This document shows, one piece after another, positions 7,632 to 16,068 of a stretch of DNA of 32,223 bases. The position numbers and the translations under genes were made by a program. The first letter of the stretch is position 1. Each line of letters opens with the position of its first letter. The notes beneath the pieces were generated by a model. That model was not told the DNA's origin, did not search any database, and saw only the letters and a list, made by a program, of their open reading frames with translations. The stretch comes from Microtetraspora glauca (GTDB taxonomy: Bacteria > Actinomycetota > Actinomycetes > Streptomycetales > Streptomycetaceae): positions 1-32,223 of the forward strand of contig JOFO01000061.1 of the NCBI GenBank assembly GCA_000721275.1, given 5' to 3'.

Positions 7632-8906
7632 CTAGGAGCACACCCCCTCCGCCGCGTTCCGGCCCGGGAAGGTCGGCGTCGCGGTCGGCGCGGGCGACTC
7701 CGCGTCGTCCGGCTTCCCGTCGGAGGATGCGCCGGAGCCGTCGTCCGGTTCCGGTTTCGTCACCAGGACCGGCTTGTCCTCGCGGAGTTGCCGGAAGAGC
7801 TCGCTCGCGGCGGGCTGCACCAGTTCGTCCCGGTTCGCGTTGTACGTGTACGGGCGCCGCGGCACCGTCAGGAACTGCACCTTCTCCGTCGGCACCGACC
7901 GCATCGTCCGCGCCAGGTCGTACAGGTCCCGCAGCGAGTCCAGACCCGGGTCCGTGGTGACCGACTTCGTCGCCGCGTCGAGCACCGGGTACAGCTTCGT
8001 CGGGTTCAGCAGCACCCCGTCGCTCTGCACCTTGTTCACCAGCGCGCCCAGGAACATCTGCTGCCGGTCCATCCGTTCGGTGTCGCTGCCGTTGCCCAGC
8101 GACTTGCGGGCGCGGACGAAGCCCAGCGCCTGCTCGCCGTCCAGCGTCTGCCGGCCCGCCGGCAGCTTCAGCTTGGCGTCGCTGTCGTCCACCGGCTCCT
8201 TCAGGCAGACCTCGACGCCGTCCACCGCGTCCACCATCTTCTTGAAGCCCCGGAAGTCGATCACCATGTGGTGGTCGACCCGGATCCCGGTCAGCTTCTC
8301 GACGGTACGGATCGTGCACGCCGTCCCGCCCCACTCGAAGGCCCAGTTGAACTGCGCCAGCCGCTCCCGGGTCCGGCCGCCGCCGGTCCGGGCGCAGCTC
8401 GGGATCGTCACCATCAGGTCGCGGGGGATCGACACCGCCGTGGCGCTCGACTCGTCGGCCGCCAGGTGGAGCAGGATCACGGTGTCCGAGCGCTGGGTGC
8501 CCTTGTCCCGGCCGTACTCGCGGTTCCCCTCGCCGGAGCGGGTGTCCGAGCCGATGAGGAGGATGTTCCGGGCCTCCGTCGCGACGGAGGCGGGGCGCTC
8601 CTTCTCGTACCGGCGCAGCTCGTCGGCGGCGGTGGTGTCCGTGGTGATGTTGTCGTCGAGCTTCCGGTAGAACCACCAGCCGGCCCCGGCCCCGCCGAGC
8701 AGCACGAGCGACACGGCGAGGCAGCCCCACCGCAGCCAGTGCCGCCGCCGGGCGGCCGCCCCGGGGTCCGCGGATTCCTCCGCCGCCCCGGCCGGCGTCC
8801 CGTCCGGCGCCGGTTCCGGCGTCTCCTCCGGCGGCACGGGCGACTCCGCCGGGTCCGGCGTCGGTTCCGGGTCCGGTTCGGCGGGCGTGCCAGCGCGGTC
8901 CGTCAC
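7632..8906 (-). CDS. LCP family protein, copy 5, no LytR_C domain
   Basis: A 424-residue LCP-family protein. The N-terminal 50 residues are Pro/Glu/Asp-rich (EPDPEPTPDPAESP), acidic where copies 2-4 are basic. A transmembrane helix at 58-80 is followed by the LCP domain: ILLIGSDTRSGEG, SIPRDLMVTIPSC, QFNWAFEWGG, VDAVDGVEVCL and ALGFVRARKSLGNGSDTER. After the domain there is only a short acidic/Pro tail ending EGVCS instead of LytR_C. The RxRxxxGxxSDxxR signature and cysteine positions closely match copy 4. The start is GTG 8906 with GAAGGA about 12 bases upstream. Its gene is followed by copy 4 at 247 bases and preceded by the TIGR03089 gene and that gene's terminator, so it is probably transcribed from its own promoter within 8907-9097. 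Confidence 0.88.
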   Translation of the reverse strand: MTDRAGTPAEPDPEPTPDPAESPVPPEETPEPAPDGTPAGAAEESADPGAAARRRHWLRWGCLAVSLVLLGGAGAGWWFYRKLDDNITTDTTAADELRRYEKERPASVATEARNILLIGSDTRSGEGNREYGRDKGTQRSDTVILLHLAADESSATAVSIPRDLMVTIPSCARTGGGRTRERLAQFNWAFEWGGTACTIRTVEKLTGIRVDHHMVIDFRGFKKMVDAVDGVEVCLKEPVDDSDAKLKLPAGRQTLDGEQALGFVRARKSLGNGSDTERMDRQQMFLGALVNKVQSDGVLLNPTKLYPVLDAATKSVTTDPGLDSLRDLYDLARTMRSVPTEKVQFLTVPRRPYTYNANRDELVQPAASELFRQLREDKPVLVTKPEPDDGSGASSDGKPDDAESPAPTATPTFPGRNAAEGVCS

Positions 8907-9097
8907 GTCGTCAGTCCGTCCTTCGGGGCGTCTCGGGCGCGTCGGGCGCCCGGCGTTCGCACAAGGAAGACGACCGAACCCGACAGGGGGTTGTGCGGAG
9001 GAGACGACTCCCCCCGGGCCGATCATGTACCGGACTCGCCGCCCGGTCGCGGGTACGCGGCGCGTCGATCGGCCATACGGGTGCACAGGGGGGCACA

Positions 9098-9119
9098 GGG
9101 GGCGGGAACCGCCGCCCCC
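9098..9119 (-). terminator. Hairpin terminator after TIGR03089 gene
   Basis: GGGGGCGG-GAACCG-CCGCCCCC is an 8-bp perfect GC stem beginning 20 bases past the stop codon of the minus-strand TIGR03089 gene (stop at 9140-9142). It separates that gene from LCP copy 5 downstream. No T tract. Confidence 0.5.
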
Positions 9120-9139
9120 GCGCCCCGCCCGGCCGTCCG

Positions 9140-9892
9140 TCAGAGCGCCGTGGCGGTGACCCGCTCGCTCCCGATGCGCTGCTCCAGCGCCTCCGGCGCC
9201 AGCTCGCCCACGTTCCGGCACAGCACCACGGAGCCGCCCGCGGCCAGCGGCGCGTACAGCCCGGCCGAGAGCCCGTCCCAGCCGTCGTACGGCAGCCCCG
9301 ACAGCAGCCGCGAGCCGGGGCCGAGCCCGAGCCGCACGGCGTCCAGCCGGGCCTGTTCGACGAGCTGCGCGCCGCTGCGTTCCGTACCGTCGACGACGAG
9401 GGCGGGCGCGTCCGCGTCGACCGGCGCGAACGGCACGAAACGGTCGCCATGGCCCGGCACCTCGACCGCGTAGTCCGTGTACCCGGCGGGGGCGACCGGG
9501 AAGCGGCGGCCCAGCGGTGCCAGCGAGAGCGCGATCCGCTCCCCGGAACAGGCCAGGCCCGCCTCCAGCCCGTCCGGCCCGGCCACCACCAGGTCGGCGT
9601 CCGCGGGATCGCCGCCCAGCTCGGCCGTCACCCCGACGGAGGAGCAGGCGAGCAGCCAGACGGCCGTCTGCCAGTGGGCGGGCAGCAGCAGCGCGAGCCG
9701 GTCGCCGGGTTCGGCGGACAGCTCGCCCTGGAGCAGATTGGCGGTCTTCGCCACCCAATTGGCGAAGGTGGCGACGGACAATTCGACCCGTTCACCGGTG
9801 GCGTCGTCGTAGTAGGTGACCAGAGGGCGGCCGGGGTCCGCGGCGAGCGCGGATCGCAGCAGGTCGGCGGGGGTGCGGTCGCTGGCGTTCAC
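9140..9892 (-). CDS. TIGR03089 family protein (adenylate-forming-enzyme-like fragment)
   Basis: A 250-residue protein matching the actinobacterial TIGR03089 family, which resembles the N-terminal half of AMP-binding acyl-CoA synthetases. Visible are the synthetase-like opening DLLRSALAADPGRPLVTYYDD, ATGERVELSVATFANWVAKTANLL and GDRLALLLPAHWQTAVWLLACSSVGVTAELGG. The ATP-grasping Ser/Thr/Gly-rich P-loop and the C-terminal subdomain of true synthetases are absent, so catalysis is doubtful. In M. tuberculosis a family member (Rv3268) also neighbours an LCP gene, which supports an envelope-linked but unknown role. The GTG at 9892 is chosen because homologues start close before DRTPADLL; no clear ribosome-binding site is seen. 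It diverges from the amidase gene across 126 bases. Confidence 0.82.
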   Translation of the reverse strand: MNASDRTPADLLRSALAADPGRPLVTYYDDATGERVELSVATFANWVAKTANLLQGELSAEPGDRLALLLPAHWQTAVWLLACSSVGVTAELGGDPADADLVVAGPDGLEAGLACSGERIALSLAPLGRRFPVAPAGYTDYAVEVPGHGDRFVPFAPVDADAPALVVDGTERSGAQLVEQARLDAVRLGLGPGSRLLSGLPYDGWDGLSAGLYAPLAAGGSVVLCRNVGELAPEALEQRIGSERVTATAL

Positions 9893-10018
9893 GCCGCACA
9901 GGGTACGCGGGCGGGCGCGCCGCGCTGGGCCGTACCGGTGACGGCGTCCTCCGGTCGGCCGGATGTGCGGTCCCTCTCCCGGCGCGCGCCGGGCCCGCGG
10001 AATGCCCACGATCGGCCC

Positions 10019-11596
10019 ATGCGTGCCTCACTCGCCTCCTCGATCGCCGTCGCCTGCGCGGCCGCGCTCGCCCTGCCGGTCACCCTCGCCGCCCCCGCGA
10101 CGGCCACCGCGCGCCCGGCGGCGACCGCCCTGCCACCGGCGCAGGACGAGCTGCCCGGCTCCACCCAGTCGCTCCCGCTCCGCCCGCTGGGCCCGTCGTC
10201 CCGCTCCGTCGGCCCCGACGGCGGCGCCGCGGCCGAGCAGGGCCTGACCCGGCGCGACGTCAGCCCCTTCTCGCTCGTCGGCGTGGTCTGGGACGACCCG
10301 GCGGCCGTCCTGCGCGGCACGGTCCAGGTCCGCACCCGGTCGGCCGCCGACGGCGTGTGGTCGGAGTGGCAGGACGTCGAGACGCACAACGAGGAGCACG
10401 GCGCCGACCCCGCGACCGCCGAGGGCGCCGCCGACCGGCTCCGCGGCGCGACGGCCCCGCTGTGGGTGGGCGACTCGGACGGCGTCGAGGTCCGCGTACG
10501 GGCGGAACGGGACGGCCACGCCGACCACTCCGGCCACGGGCACGGCACCGGCCGGGCCGCCTCCGAGGAGGCCCCGCTCCCGGCCGGCCTCCGCCTCGAA
10601 CTCGTCGACCCGGGCGAGGACCCCGCCGCCGCCCCGGCCCCCGGCACCCGGGCGATGGCCCCGCCCGCCGCGCTCACCGCCGCCGAGGCCGCCGCGAGCG
10701 ACGCCAACCGCGGGCTCGCCCCGCACGGCGCCACGGTGATCCCGGCGGAGGCGACGGAACCCGCGGAGCCGGCGGAACCTCTGGAGGCGGCGGCCCCGGA
10801 AGAACCCGCGCACCCCGCCGCCCCGGCCGAGCGCGCCGTCCCGGCCGAGGACGCCCAGGCCACCCCCGTACGCCCCGGTGTCCCCGTCCACCTGGGCACC
10901 CCCGCCCGGCGGGCCGACCCCGGCCGGCAGGCGGCACCCGCTCCGCAGGCCGCGCCCGCCCAGGCGGCGGCGGGGAAGAAGAAGCCGTACATCGGCCCCC
11001 GCCCGAAGATCATCACCCGCAAGGGCTGGGGCGCCGACGAGAAGATCCGCGAGAAGGGCTTCGTCTACACCAAGACGATCAAGGCGGCCTTCGTCCACCA
11101 CAGCGCGACCGGCAACAACTACACCTGCCGCCAGGCCCCCTCCGTCCTGCGCAGTATTTACCGCTACCACGTGAAGAGCAGCGGATGGCGTGACTTCGGC
11201 TACAACTTCGCCGTCGACAAGTGCGGAAACATCTACGAAGGCCGGGCCGGCGGAGTGGCGAAACCGGTCCTCGGCGCGCACACCCTCGGCTTCAACACCC
11301 ACAGCATGGGCATCGCCGTCCTCGGCACCTACACCCGCACCACCCCGCCGGCCGCCGCCGTGACCGCCGTGGCCCGCCTGACGGCCTGGAAACTCGGGCT
11401 CCACGGCATCAACCCCAAGGGCACCCAGACCCTCGTCTCCGGCGGCGGCAACCTCTACAAGAAGGGCCGGAAAGTCACCTTCCGCACCATCGCCGGGCAC
11501 CGTGACGGTTTCGCCACGGAGTGTCCCGGCGCCCGTCTCTACGGCAAGCTCGGAACCGCCCGGACCTCCTCGGCGAAGTACCAGGGGCGAAGCTGA
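10019..11596 (+). CDS. Secreted PGRP-type N-acetylmuramoyl-L-alanine amidase
   Basis: A 525-residue secreted protein. Residues 1-33 are a signal peptide (MRASLASSIAVACAAALALP, then Ala-rich region). The middle (about 60-320) has a region with VGVVWDDPAA and WSEWQDVETHNEEHG and a long Ala/Pro/Glu low-complexity stretch. The C-terminal part (about 325-515) is an Amidase_2/PGRP domain: RPKIITRKGWGADE, AAFVHHSATGNN, DFGYNFAVDKCGNIYEGRAGG and IAGHRDGFATECPGARLY. The predicted zinc ligands are H360, H494 and C502. It would cleave the amide between N-acetylmuramic acid and L-Ala of peptidoglycan. The ATG at 10019 is the only start giving an intact signal peptide; its ribosome-binding site is poor. 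It lies upstream of the guanylyltransferase in the same direction (103-base gap). Confidence 0.93.
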   Translation: MRASLASSIAVACAAALALPVTLAAPATATARPAATALPPAQDELPGSTQSLPLRPLGPSSRSVGPDGGAAAEQGLTRRDVSPFSLVGVVWDDPAAVLRGTVQVRTRSAADGVWSEWQDVETHNEEHGADPATAEGAADRLRGATAPLWVGDSDGVEVRVRAERDGHADHSGHGHGTGRAASEEAPLPAGLRLELVDPGEDPAAAPAPGTRAMAPPAALTAAEAAASDANRGLAPHGATVIPAEATEPAEPAEPLEAAAPEEPAHPAAPAERAVPAEDAQATPVRPGVPVHLGTPARRADPGRQAAPAPQAAPAQAAAGKKKPYIGPRPKIITRKGWGADEKIREKGFVYTKTIKAAFVHHSATGNNYTCRQAPSVLRSIYRYHVKSSGWRDFGYNFAVDKCGNIYEGRAGGVAKPVLGAHTLGFNTHSMGIAVLGTYTRTTPPAAAVTAVARLTAWKLGLHGINPKGTQTLVSGGGNLYKKGRKVTFRTIAGHRDGFATECPGARLYGKLGTARTSSAKYQGRS

Positions 11597-11627
11597 TGGG
11601 GGCGCCGAGGCAACCATCTGCATAAAC

Positions 11628-11637
11628 TGACCGGTCA
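11628..11637. promoter_or_regulatory. 10-bp palindrome upstream of the guanylyltransferase
   Basis: TGACCGGTCA is a perfect palindrome 63 bases upstream of the GTG of the guanylyltransferase gene. It sits in a locally AT-richer patch (CATAAACTGACCGGTCATATC), the type of place where a promoter and operator would be expected. No regulator is recognised. Confidence 0.25.
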
Positions 11638-11699
11638 TATCGCACGGACGACCGAGACGGGCGCGCTGACCGGCCCCGAACAGGAAGCAGAGACGACAG

Positions 11700-12782
11700 G
11701 TGACAGAAGCGATCCTCCTGGTCGGTGGCAAGGGCACACGGCTGCGACCGCTCACGGTCAACACGCCCAAGCCCATGGTCCCGGCGGCGGGCGTCCCCTT
11801 CCTGACGCACCAGCTGGCCCGGGCCAAGGCCGCCGGCGTCGAGCACATCGTGCTCGCCACCTCCTACCTCGCGGAGGTCTTCGAGCCGTACTTCGGCGAC
11901 GGCTCGGACCTCGGGCTGAGCCTGGAGTACGTGACGGAGGAGGAACCGCTCGGCACCGGCGGCGCGATCCGCAACGTCGCCTCCCGCCTGCACTCGGGCC
12001 CCGACGAGCCCGTGCTGATCTTCAACGGTGACATCCTCACCGGCCTCGACATCCGCGCCCTGGTCGCCACCCACGCCGACTCCGGCGCGGACGTCTCCCT
12101 CCACCTCACCCGCGTCGAGGACCCGCGCGCCTTCGGTCTCGTCCCCACCGACGAGACGGGCCGGGTGACGGCGTTCCTGGAGAAGCCGCAGACGCCGGAG
12201 GAGATCGTCACCGACCAGATCAACGCGGGCGCGTACGTCTTCCGCCGCTCGGTGATCGACACCATCCCCGCCGGCCGCCCGGTCTCCGTCGAGCGCGAGA
12301 CCTTCCCGGAGCTGCTGGCCTCGGGCGCCCACCTCCAGGGCATGGTCGACTCCACGTACTGGCTGGACCTCGGCACCCCGCAGGCGTTCGTCCGCGGCTC
12401 CGCCGATCTGGTCCTCGGCCGTGCCCCGTCCCCGGCCGTCCCTGGCCGCTGCGGCGACCGCCTGGTCCTGCCCTCCGCCCGGGTCGCCCCCGACGCCAAG
12501 CTCACCGGCGGCACGGTGGTCGGCGCGGACGCCACGGTCGGCGAGGGCGCCCGGGTGTCCGGCTCGACCCTGCTGGCCGGCGCGGTCGTCGAGCCCGGCG
12601 CGGTCATCACCGACTCCCTCATAGGCGCGGGCGCCCGCATCGGCGCACGCTCGGTCCTGAGCGGCGCGGTCATCGGCGACGGCGCCCACGTGGGCCCCGA
12701 CAACGAACTCCGCGACGGCATCCGCATCTGGTGCGGCGCCACCCTCCCGGCGGGCACGGTCCGCTTCAGCTCGGACCAGTAG
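11700..12782 (+). CDS. manC: Mannose-1-phosphate guanylyltransferase
   Basis: A 360-residue sugar-nucleotide pyrophosphorylase expected to make GDP-mannose from mannose 1-phosphate and GTP. The N-terminal NTP_transferase domain starts with ILLVGGKGTRLRPLT (residues 5-19, the nucleotide-binding signature), then NTPKPMVPAAG, PLGTGGAI, LIFNGDIL and FLEKP. From about residue 250 there are left-handed beta-helix hexapeptide repeats (ALTGGTVVGADATVGEGARV-like pattern), typical of this bacterial/eukaryotic-type GMPP. The counterpart in M. tuberculosis (Rv3264c) lies in the same neighbourhood. A glucose-1-phosphate nucleotidyltransferase role cannot be excluded from sequence alone, but the nearby manA and manB genes favour mannose. 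Start is GTG 11700. A strong hairpin follows eight bases after the stop. Confidence 0.85.
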   Translation: MTEAILLVGGKGTRLRPLTVNTPKPMVPAAGVPFLTHQLARAKAAGVEHIVLATSYLAEVFEPYFGDGSDLGLSLEYVTEEEPLGTGGAIRNVASRLHSGPDEPVLIFNGDILTGLDIRALVATHADSGADVSLHLTRVEDPRAFGLVPTDETGRVTAFLEKPQTPEEIVTDQINAGAYVFRRSVIDTIPAGRPVSVERETFPELLASGAHLQGMVDSTYWLDLGTPQAFVRGSADLVLGRAPSPAVPGRCGDRLVLPSARVAPDAKLTGGTVVGADATVGEGARVSGSTLLAGAVVEPGAVITDSLIGAGARIGARSVLSGAVIGDGAHVGPDNELRDGIRIWCGATLPAGTVRFSSDQ

Positions 12783-12790
12783 GTCTGCGG

Positions 12791-12820
12791 CCGGGCGGGT
12801 CAGGGGGGGAACCCGCCCGG
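12791..12820. terminator. Perfect 10-bp inverted-repeat terminator
   Basis: CCGGGCGGGT-(10-base loop CAGGGGGGGA)-ACCCGCCCGG. The stem is perfect. It begins eight bases after the stop of the guanylyltransferase gene and ends 14 bases before the ATG of the glycosylase, so it should terminate the first transcript and constrain where the second can begin. No T tract. Confidence 0.7.
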
Positions 12821-12834
12821 CTACGCTCATACGC

Positions 12835-13782
12835 ATGTCCGGCCGCTTCGTCCCCAAACCCACCCGCACCACCGTGCGCGGCGGAGACGCCGGCGAGCCC
12901 GCGGTCCCGCCGGACCTCGGCCTCGTCCTCGGCCCGCTCCGCAGGGGCCCGTACGACCCCACCTTCCGCGTCACGCCCGACGGCTCGGTGTGGCGCGCCA
13001 GCCGCACCCCGCAGGGCCCGGGCACGGTCCGGGTGCGGGTGTCCGGCGGCGAGGTGACGGCCGACACGTGGGGGCCGGGCGCGGCCTGGCTGGACGAGCG
13101 GCTGCCCGCCCTGCTGGGCGCCGAGGACGACCCCGCGGCGTTCGTCCCGCGCCACAAGCTCGTCCTGGCGGTCCACCGCCGCCGCCCCGGGCTGCGCCTC
13201 ACCCGCACCGGCCTGGTCCTGGAGTCGCTGATCCCGTCCGTCCTGGAGCAGAAGGTCACCACGACCGAGGCGTACGGCTCCTGGCGCACCCTGGTCCGCC
13301 GGTACGGCGAACCGGCCCCCGGGCCGGTGCCCGACGGCCTGTACGTGATGCCGGACGCCCGCACCTGGGCCCGCATCCCGTCCTGGGAGTGGCACCGGGC
13401 GAACGTCGACGGCAAACGCGCGGCCACCGTCGTCCGCGCCGCCCAGGTGGCCCCCCGCCTGGAGGAGGCGGCCCTCATGGAGCCGGCGGAGGCCCGCCGG
13501 CGCCTGGAACTGATCCCCGGCATCGGCCCCTGGACCTCGGCGGAGACGGTCCAGCGCAGCAACGGCGCGCCCGACGAGGTCACCACCGGCGACCTCCACC
13601 TGCCCGGCATCGTCGGCTGGGCGCTGGCGGGCGACCGCACGGCCGACGACGCGGCGATGCTGGAGCTGCTGGCCCCCTACGCGGGCCAGCGCCACCGGGC
13701 CGCCCGGCTGATTCTCCTCAGCGGCCGGACCCCGCCCCGCCGCGCCCCCCGCTTCGCGCCGAACGACATCACCCGGATCTGA
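12835..13782 (+). CDS. HhH-GPD DNA glycosylase (3-methyladenine glycosylase II-like)
   Basis: A 315-residue base-excision-repair glycosylase of the AlkA/HhH-GPD superfamily, expected to remove alkylated bases. Visible features are LIPSVLEQKVTTTEAYGSWR (132-151, the LEQ(K/Q)V family helix), the helix-hairpin-helix LELIPGIGPWTSAETVQRS (224-242) that grips DNA backbone, and the catalytic aspartate D253 in VTTGDLHLPG. The N-terminal 110 residues form a divergent beta-rich domain (VWRASRTPQGPGTVRVRVSGG) instead of an Ada-type domain. The ATG at 12835 directly follows a terminator hairpin and has no ribosome-binding site within 14 bases, so the transcript may be nearly leaderless. It converges on fbiB with 15 bases between the stops. 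Confidence 0.87.
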   Translation: MSGRFVPKPTRTTVRGGDAGEPAVPPDLGLVLGPLRRGPYDPTFRVTPDGSVWRASRTPQGPGTVRVRVSGGEVTADTWGPGAAWLDERLPALLGAEDDPAAFVPRHKLVLAVHRRRPGLRLTRTGLVLESLIPSVLEQKVTTTEAYGSWRTLVRRYGEPAPGPVPDGLYVMPDARTWARIPSWEWHRANVDGKRAATVVRAAQVAPRLEEAALMEPAEARRRLELIPGIGPWTSAETVQRSNGAPDEVTTGDLHLPGIVGWALAGDRTADDAAMLELLAPYAGQRHRAARLILLSGRTPPRRAPRFAPNDITRI

Positions 13783-13797
13783 GTCCGGGCGGTCCGC

Positions 13798-15102
13798 TCA
13801 GCGCACCTCGACGAAGTCCGCCGCGTGCCGGGCCGGGCGGTCCTTCGGCGGGGCCGCGGGGCGGCCGATGGCGACGGCGCCCATCGGGTCCCAGGTCGCG
13901 GGCAGGCCGAGCACGTCCCGGACGACGTCCCGGCAGAACATGGTCGAGGAGACCCAGGCCGAGCCGAGCCGTTCACCGGCCAGCGCGACCAGGAAGTTCT
14001 GCACGCCGGCGCCGGCGGCGACGACGAACATCTCGCGTTCGGCGGCGTCGCGGCGCGGGTCGCCGTAGTGGTGGGAGCCGTCCATGACGAGGCAGGGGAC
14101 GGCCAGGTAGGGCGCGTCGCGCAGTACGTCGCCGCGCCGGATCCGCCGGGCGATGGACTCCTCGGACTTCCCGTCCCGCCGCAGGTCGGCGATCCACGCG
14201 TCCCGCATGGCGTCGAGCAGCCGCAGCCGCGACTCCGGGGACTCCAGGAGGACGAACCGCCACGGGGTGGTGTGGTGCGGGGCGGGCGCCGTGACGGCCG
14301 CCGCGACCGCGCGCCGCACCGCCCCGGGGTCGACGGGGTCGTCGGTGAACTCCCGTACCGTCCGCCGCAGCGTCACCGCCTCCCGCACGGCCTCCGAGGT
14401 GCCCAGCCGGAACATGTCGTCGGCGGCGGACCGCACCAGCGCCCGGGCCCCCGGCTCGTCGTCGCCGCCGACCAGGTGCGGCAGGCCGCGCACGACGGCG
14501 ACGGGCACGCCGGTGGCCTTGCCCTTCACCAGATCGCCGGCGGCGGCGAGTTCGTCGGCGGTGGCGACGACGGTGACGTTCAGTTCGTTGCCGTGGGAGT
14601 CGGTGACGCCCCGCAGGTCGTCCAGGACCCGCACGCCGGCCGCGCCGATCGCCACGTCGGTGAGCCCGGAGCGCCAGGGCCGGCCGAAGGTGTCGGTGAC
14701 GACGACGCCGACGTCCACGCCGAGCGCCTCGCGCAGCCCGGCCCGGATCCGCCGGGCCGACCCGTCGGGGTCCTCCGGCAGCAACAGCACGGTCCCGGCA
14801 GGGGTGTTGGAGGCGTCGACGCCGGCGGCGGCCATCACGAGGCCCTGCCGGTTCTCGACGATCCGCAGGGTGCCGCGCCGCGCCACCACCCGGACGGTCT
14901 CGGCGTCGATGGCGTCCTCGCGGTCGCCGGCGGCGACGATCCGCCCCTCCGCCTTGCTCACGATCTTGGAGGTGACCAGCAGGACGTCTCCGTCCTCCAG
15001 GCCGGGCGAGGCGGAGGCGATCAGCTTGGCGAGGTCGTCGCCGGGCGCCACCTCGGGCAGCCCGGCGATCCCCCACACCCGGTACGAGGCCGCGGCGGTC
15101 AC
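13798..15102 (-). CDS. fbiB: Coenzyme F420:L-glutamate ligase / nitroreductase fusion FbiB
   Basis: A 434-residue two-domain protein. The N-terminal CofE domain ([74 protein letters not shown]) adds gamma-linked glutamates to F420-0 using GTP. The C-terminal domain (from about residue 245: [56 protein letters not shown]) is an FMN-binding nitroreductase fold that in mycobacterial FbiB reduces dehydro-F420-0. The length matches the mycobacterial fusion (about 450 residues). Its GTG (15102) overlaps the fbiA TGA by four bases (GTGA), with GGAGG seven bases upstream inside fbiA, so translation is coupled. This is the last gene of the cysteine dioxygenase - fbiA - fbiB unit. Confidence 0.95.
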   Translation of the reverse strand: MTAAASYRVWGIAGLPEVAPGDDLAKLIASASPGLEDGDVLLVTSKIVSKAEGRIVAAGDREDAIDAETVRVVARRGTLRIVENRQGLVMAAAGVDASNTPAGTVLLLPEDPDGSARRIRAGLREALGVDVGVVVTDTFGRPWRSGLTDVAIGAAGVRVLDDLRGVTDSHGNELNVTVVATADELAAAGDLVKGKATGVPVAVVRGLPHLVGGDDEPGARALVRSAADDMFRLGTSEAVREAVTLRRTVREFTDDPVDPGAVRRAVAAAVTAPAPHHTTPWRFVLLESPESRLRLLDAMRDAWIADLRRDGKSEESIARRIRRGDVLRDAPYLAVPCLVMDGSHHYGDPRRDAAEREMFVVAAGAGVQNFLVALAGERLGSAWVSSTMFCRDVVRDVLGLPATWDPMGAVAIGRPAAPPKDRPARHAADFVEVR

Positions 15103-16055
15103 CGGCGTACCTCCTCGGCCAGCGCGAGGGCGGCCCGCGCCATCGCGGCGGTCGCGTCCACGTCGGTCATCATCAGCGGCACGGCCCGGCAGGCGATGCC
15201 GGCGGCCTCGACGTCCGCGACGGAGCCGGCGTCGACGGTGTCGACGAGCCAGCCGTCGAGCAGGTCCGGGCCGTAGTGGCGGGCGACGGCGGCGGCCGTC
15301 GCCTCGACGCCGACGGCCGCGAGGACCTTGTCGGCCATGCCGCGCACGGGCGCGTCGCCGACGATGGGGGAGAGGCCGACGACCGGGGCGGGCGCGGCGG
15401 CGACCGCCTCGCGGATGCCGGGCACGGCGAGGATGGTGCCGACGCTGACGACGGGGTTGGACGGCGGGAAGAGGACCACGTCGGCCTCGGCGATCGCCTC
15501 CAGCACGCCCGGCGCGGGCTTGGCGGCCTCGGCGCCGACGGGCACGACGGCCTTCGCGTCGACGGAGGCGCGCAGCTTCACCCAGTACTCCTGGAAGTGC
15601 ACGGCCCGCCGCTCGCCGTCGACCTCGATGGCGACGTGCGTCTCGACGCGGTCGTCGGACATCGGCAGAAGCCGTACGCCGGGCTGCCAGCGGGCGCAGA
15701 GCGCCTCGGTGACGGCGCTCAGCGGGTAGCCGGCGCCGAGCATCTGGGTGCGGACGATGTGGGTGGCGAAGTCCCGGTCGCCGAGGCCGAACCACTCGGG
15801 TCCGACGCCGTACGCGGCGAGCTCCTCCTTGACGGCGAACGTCTCGTCCGCGCGGCCCCAGCCCTGTTCCTCGTGGATGCCACCGCCGAGGGTGTACATC
15901 ACGGTGTCGAGGTCGGGGCAGACCTTGAGTCCGAAGAGGTGGATGTCGTCACCGGTGTTGCCGACGACCGTGATCTCCGCCTCGGGGACGGCCTGCTGGA
16001 GGCCGCGAAGGAAACGGGCACCACCGATGCCGCCGGCCAGAACCACAATGCGCAT
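15099..16055 (-). CDS. fbiA: F420 biosynthesis transferase FbiA (CofD)
   Basis: A 318-residue enzyme of the CofD family, which joins the lactate/phosphoenolpyruvate-derived moiety to the deazaflavin Fo; in actinobacteria the product is dehydro-F420-0. The N terminus [19 protein letters not shown] is the Rossmann-like nucleotide-binding loop, followed by [24 protein letters not shown], the GDDxxxxG(L/F)xxCPDLDT signature, and GWGRADETF and [26 protein letters not shown] and [15 protein letters not shown] occur in the C-terminal half. The ATG at 16055 lies 13 bases after the stop of the cysteine dioxygenase gene, so the two are almost certainly co-transcribed. In M. tuberculosis fbiA directly neighbours whiB2; here the dioxygenase is inserted between them. 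Confidence 0.96.
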   Translation of the reverse strand: MRIVVLAGGIGGARFLRGLQQAVPEAEITVVGNTGDDIHLFGLKVCPDLDTVMYTLGGGIHEEQGWGRADETFAVKEELAAYGVGPEWFGLGDRDFATHIVRTQMLGAGYPLSAVTEALCARWQPGVRLLPMSDDRVETHVAIEVDGERRAVHFQEYWVKLRASVDAKAVVPVGAEAAKPAPGVLEAIAEADVVLFPPSNPVVSVGTILAVPGIREAVAAAPAPVVGLSPIVGDAPVRGMADKVLAAVGVEATAAAVARHYGPDLLDGWLVDTVDAGSVADVEAAGIACRAVPLMMTDVDATAAMARAALALAEEVRR

Positions 16056-16068
16056 GCCCCGCAGTCTG

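Noticed and set aside
9140..9892. The TIGR03089 gene as a truncated acyl-CoA synthetase pseudogene
   Set aside because: The 250-residue length is normal for this actinobacterial family and the frame is intact, so it is a distinct short family and not a decayed copy.
10028..11860. A 610-codon minus-strand frame opposite the amidase gene and the start of the guanylyltransferase gene
   Set aside because: It is antisense to two well-supported genes and has no recognisable domain; the other long antisense frames here (over the LCP, fbiB and manB genes) are rejected on the same grounds.
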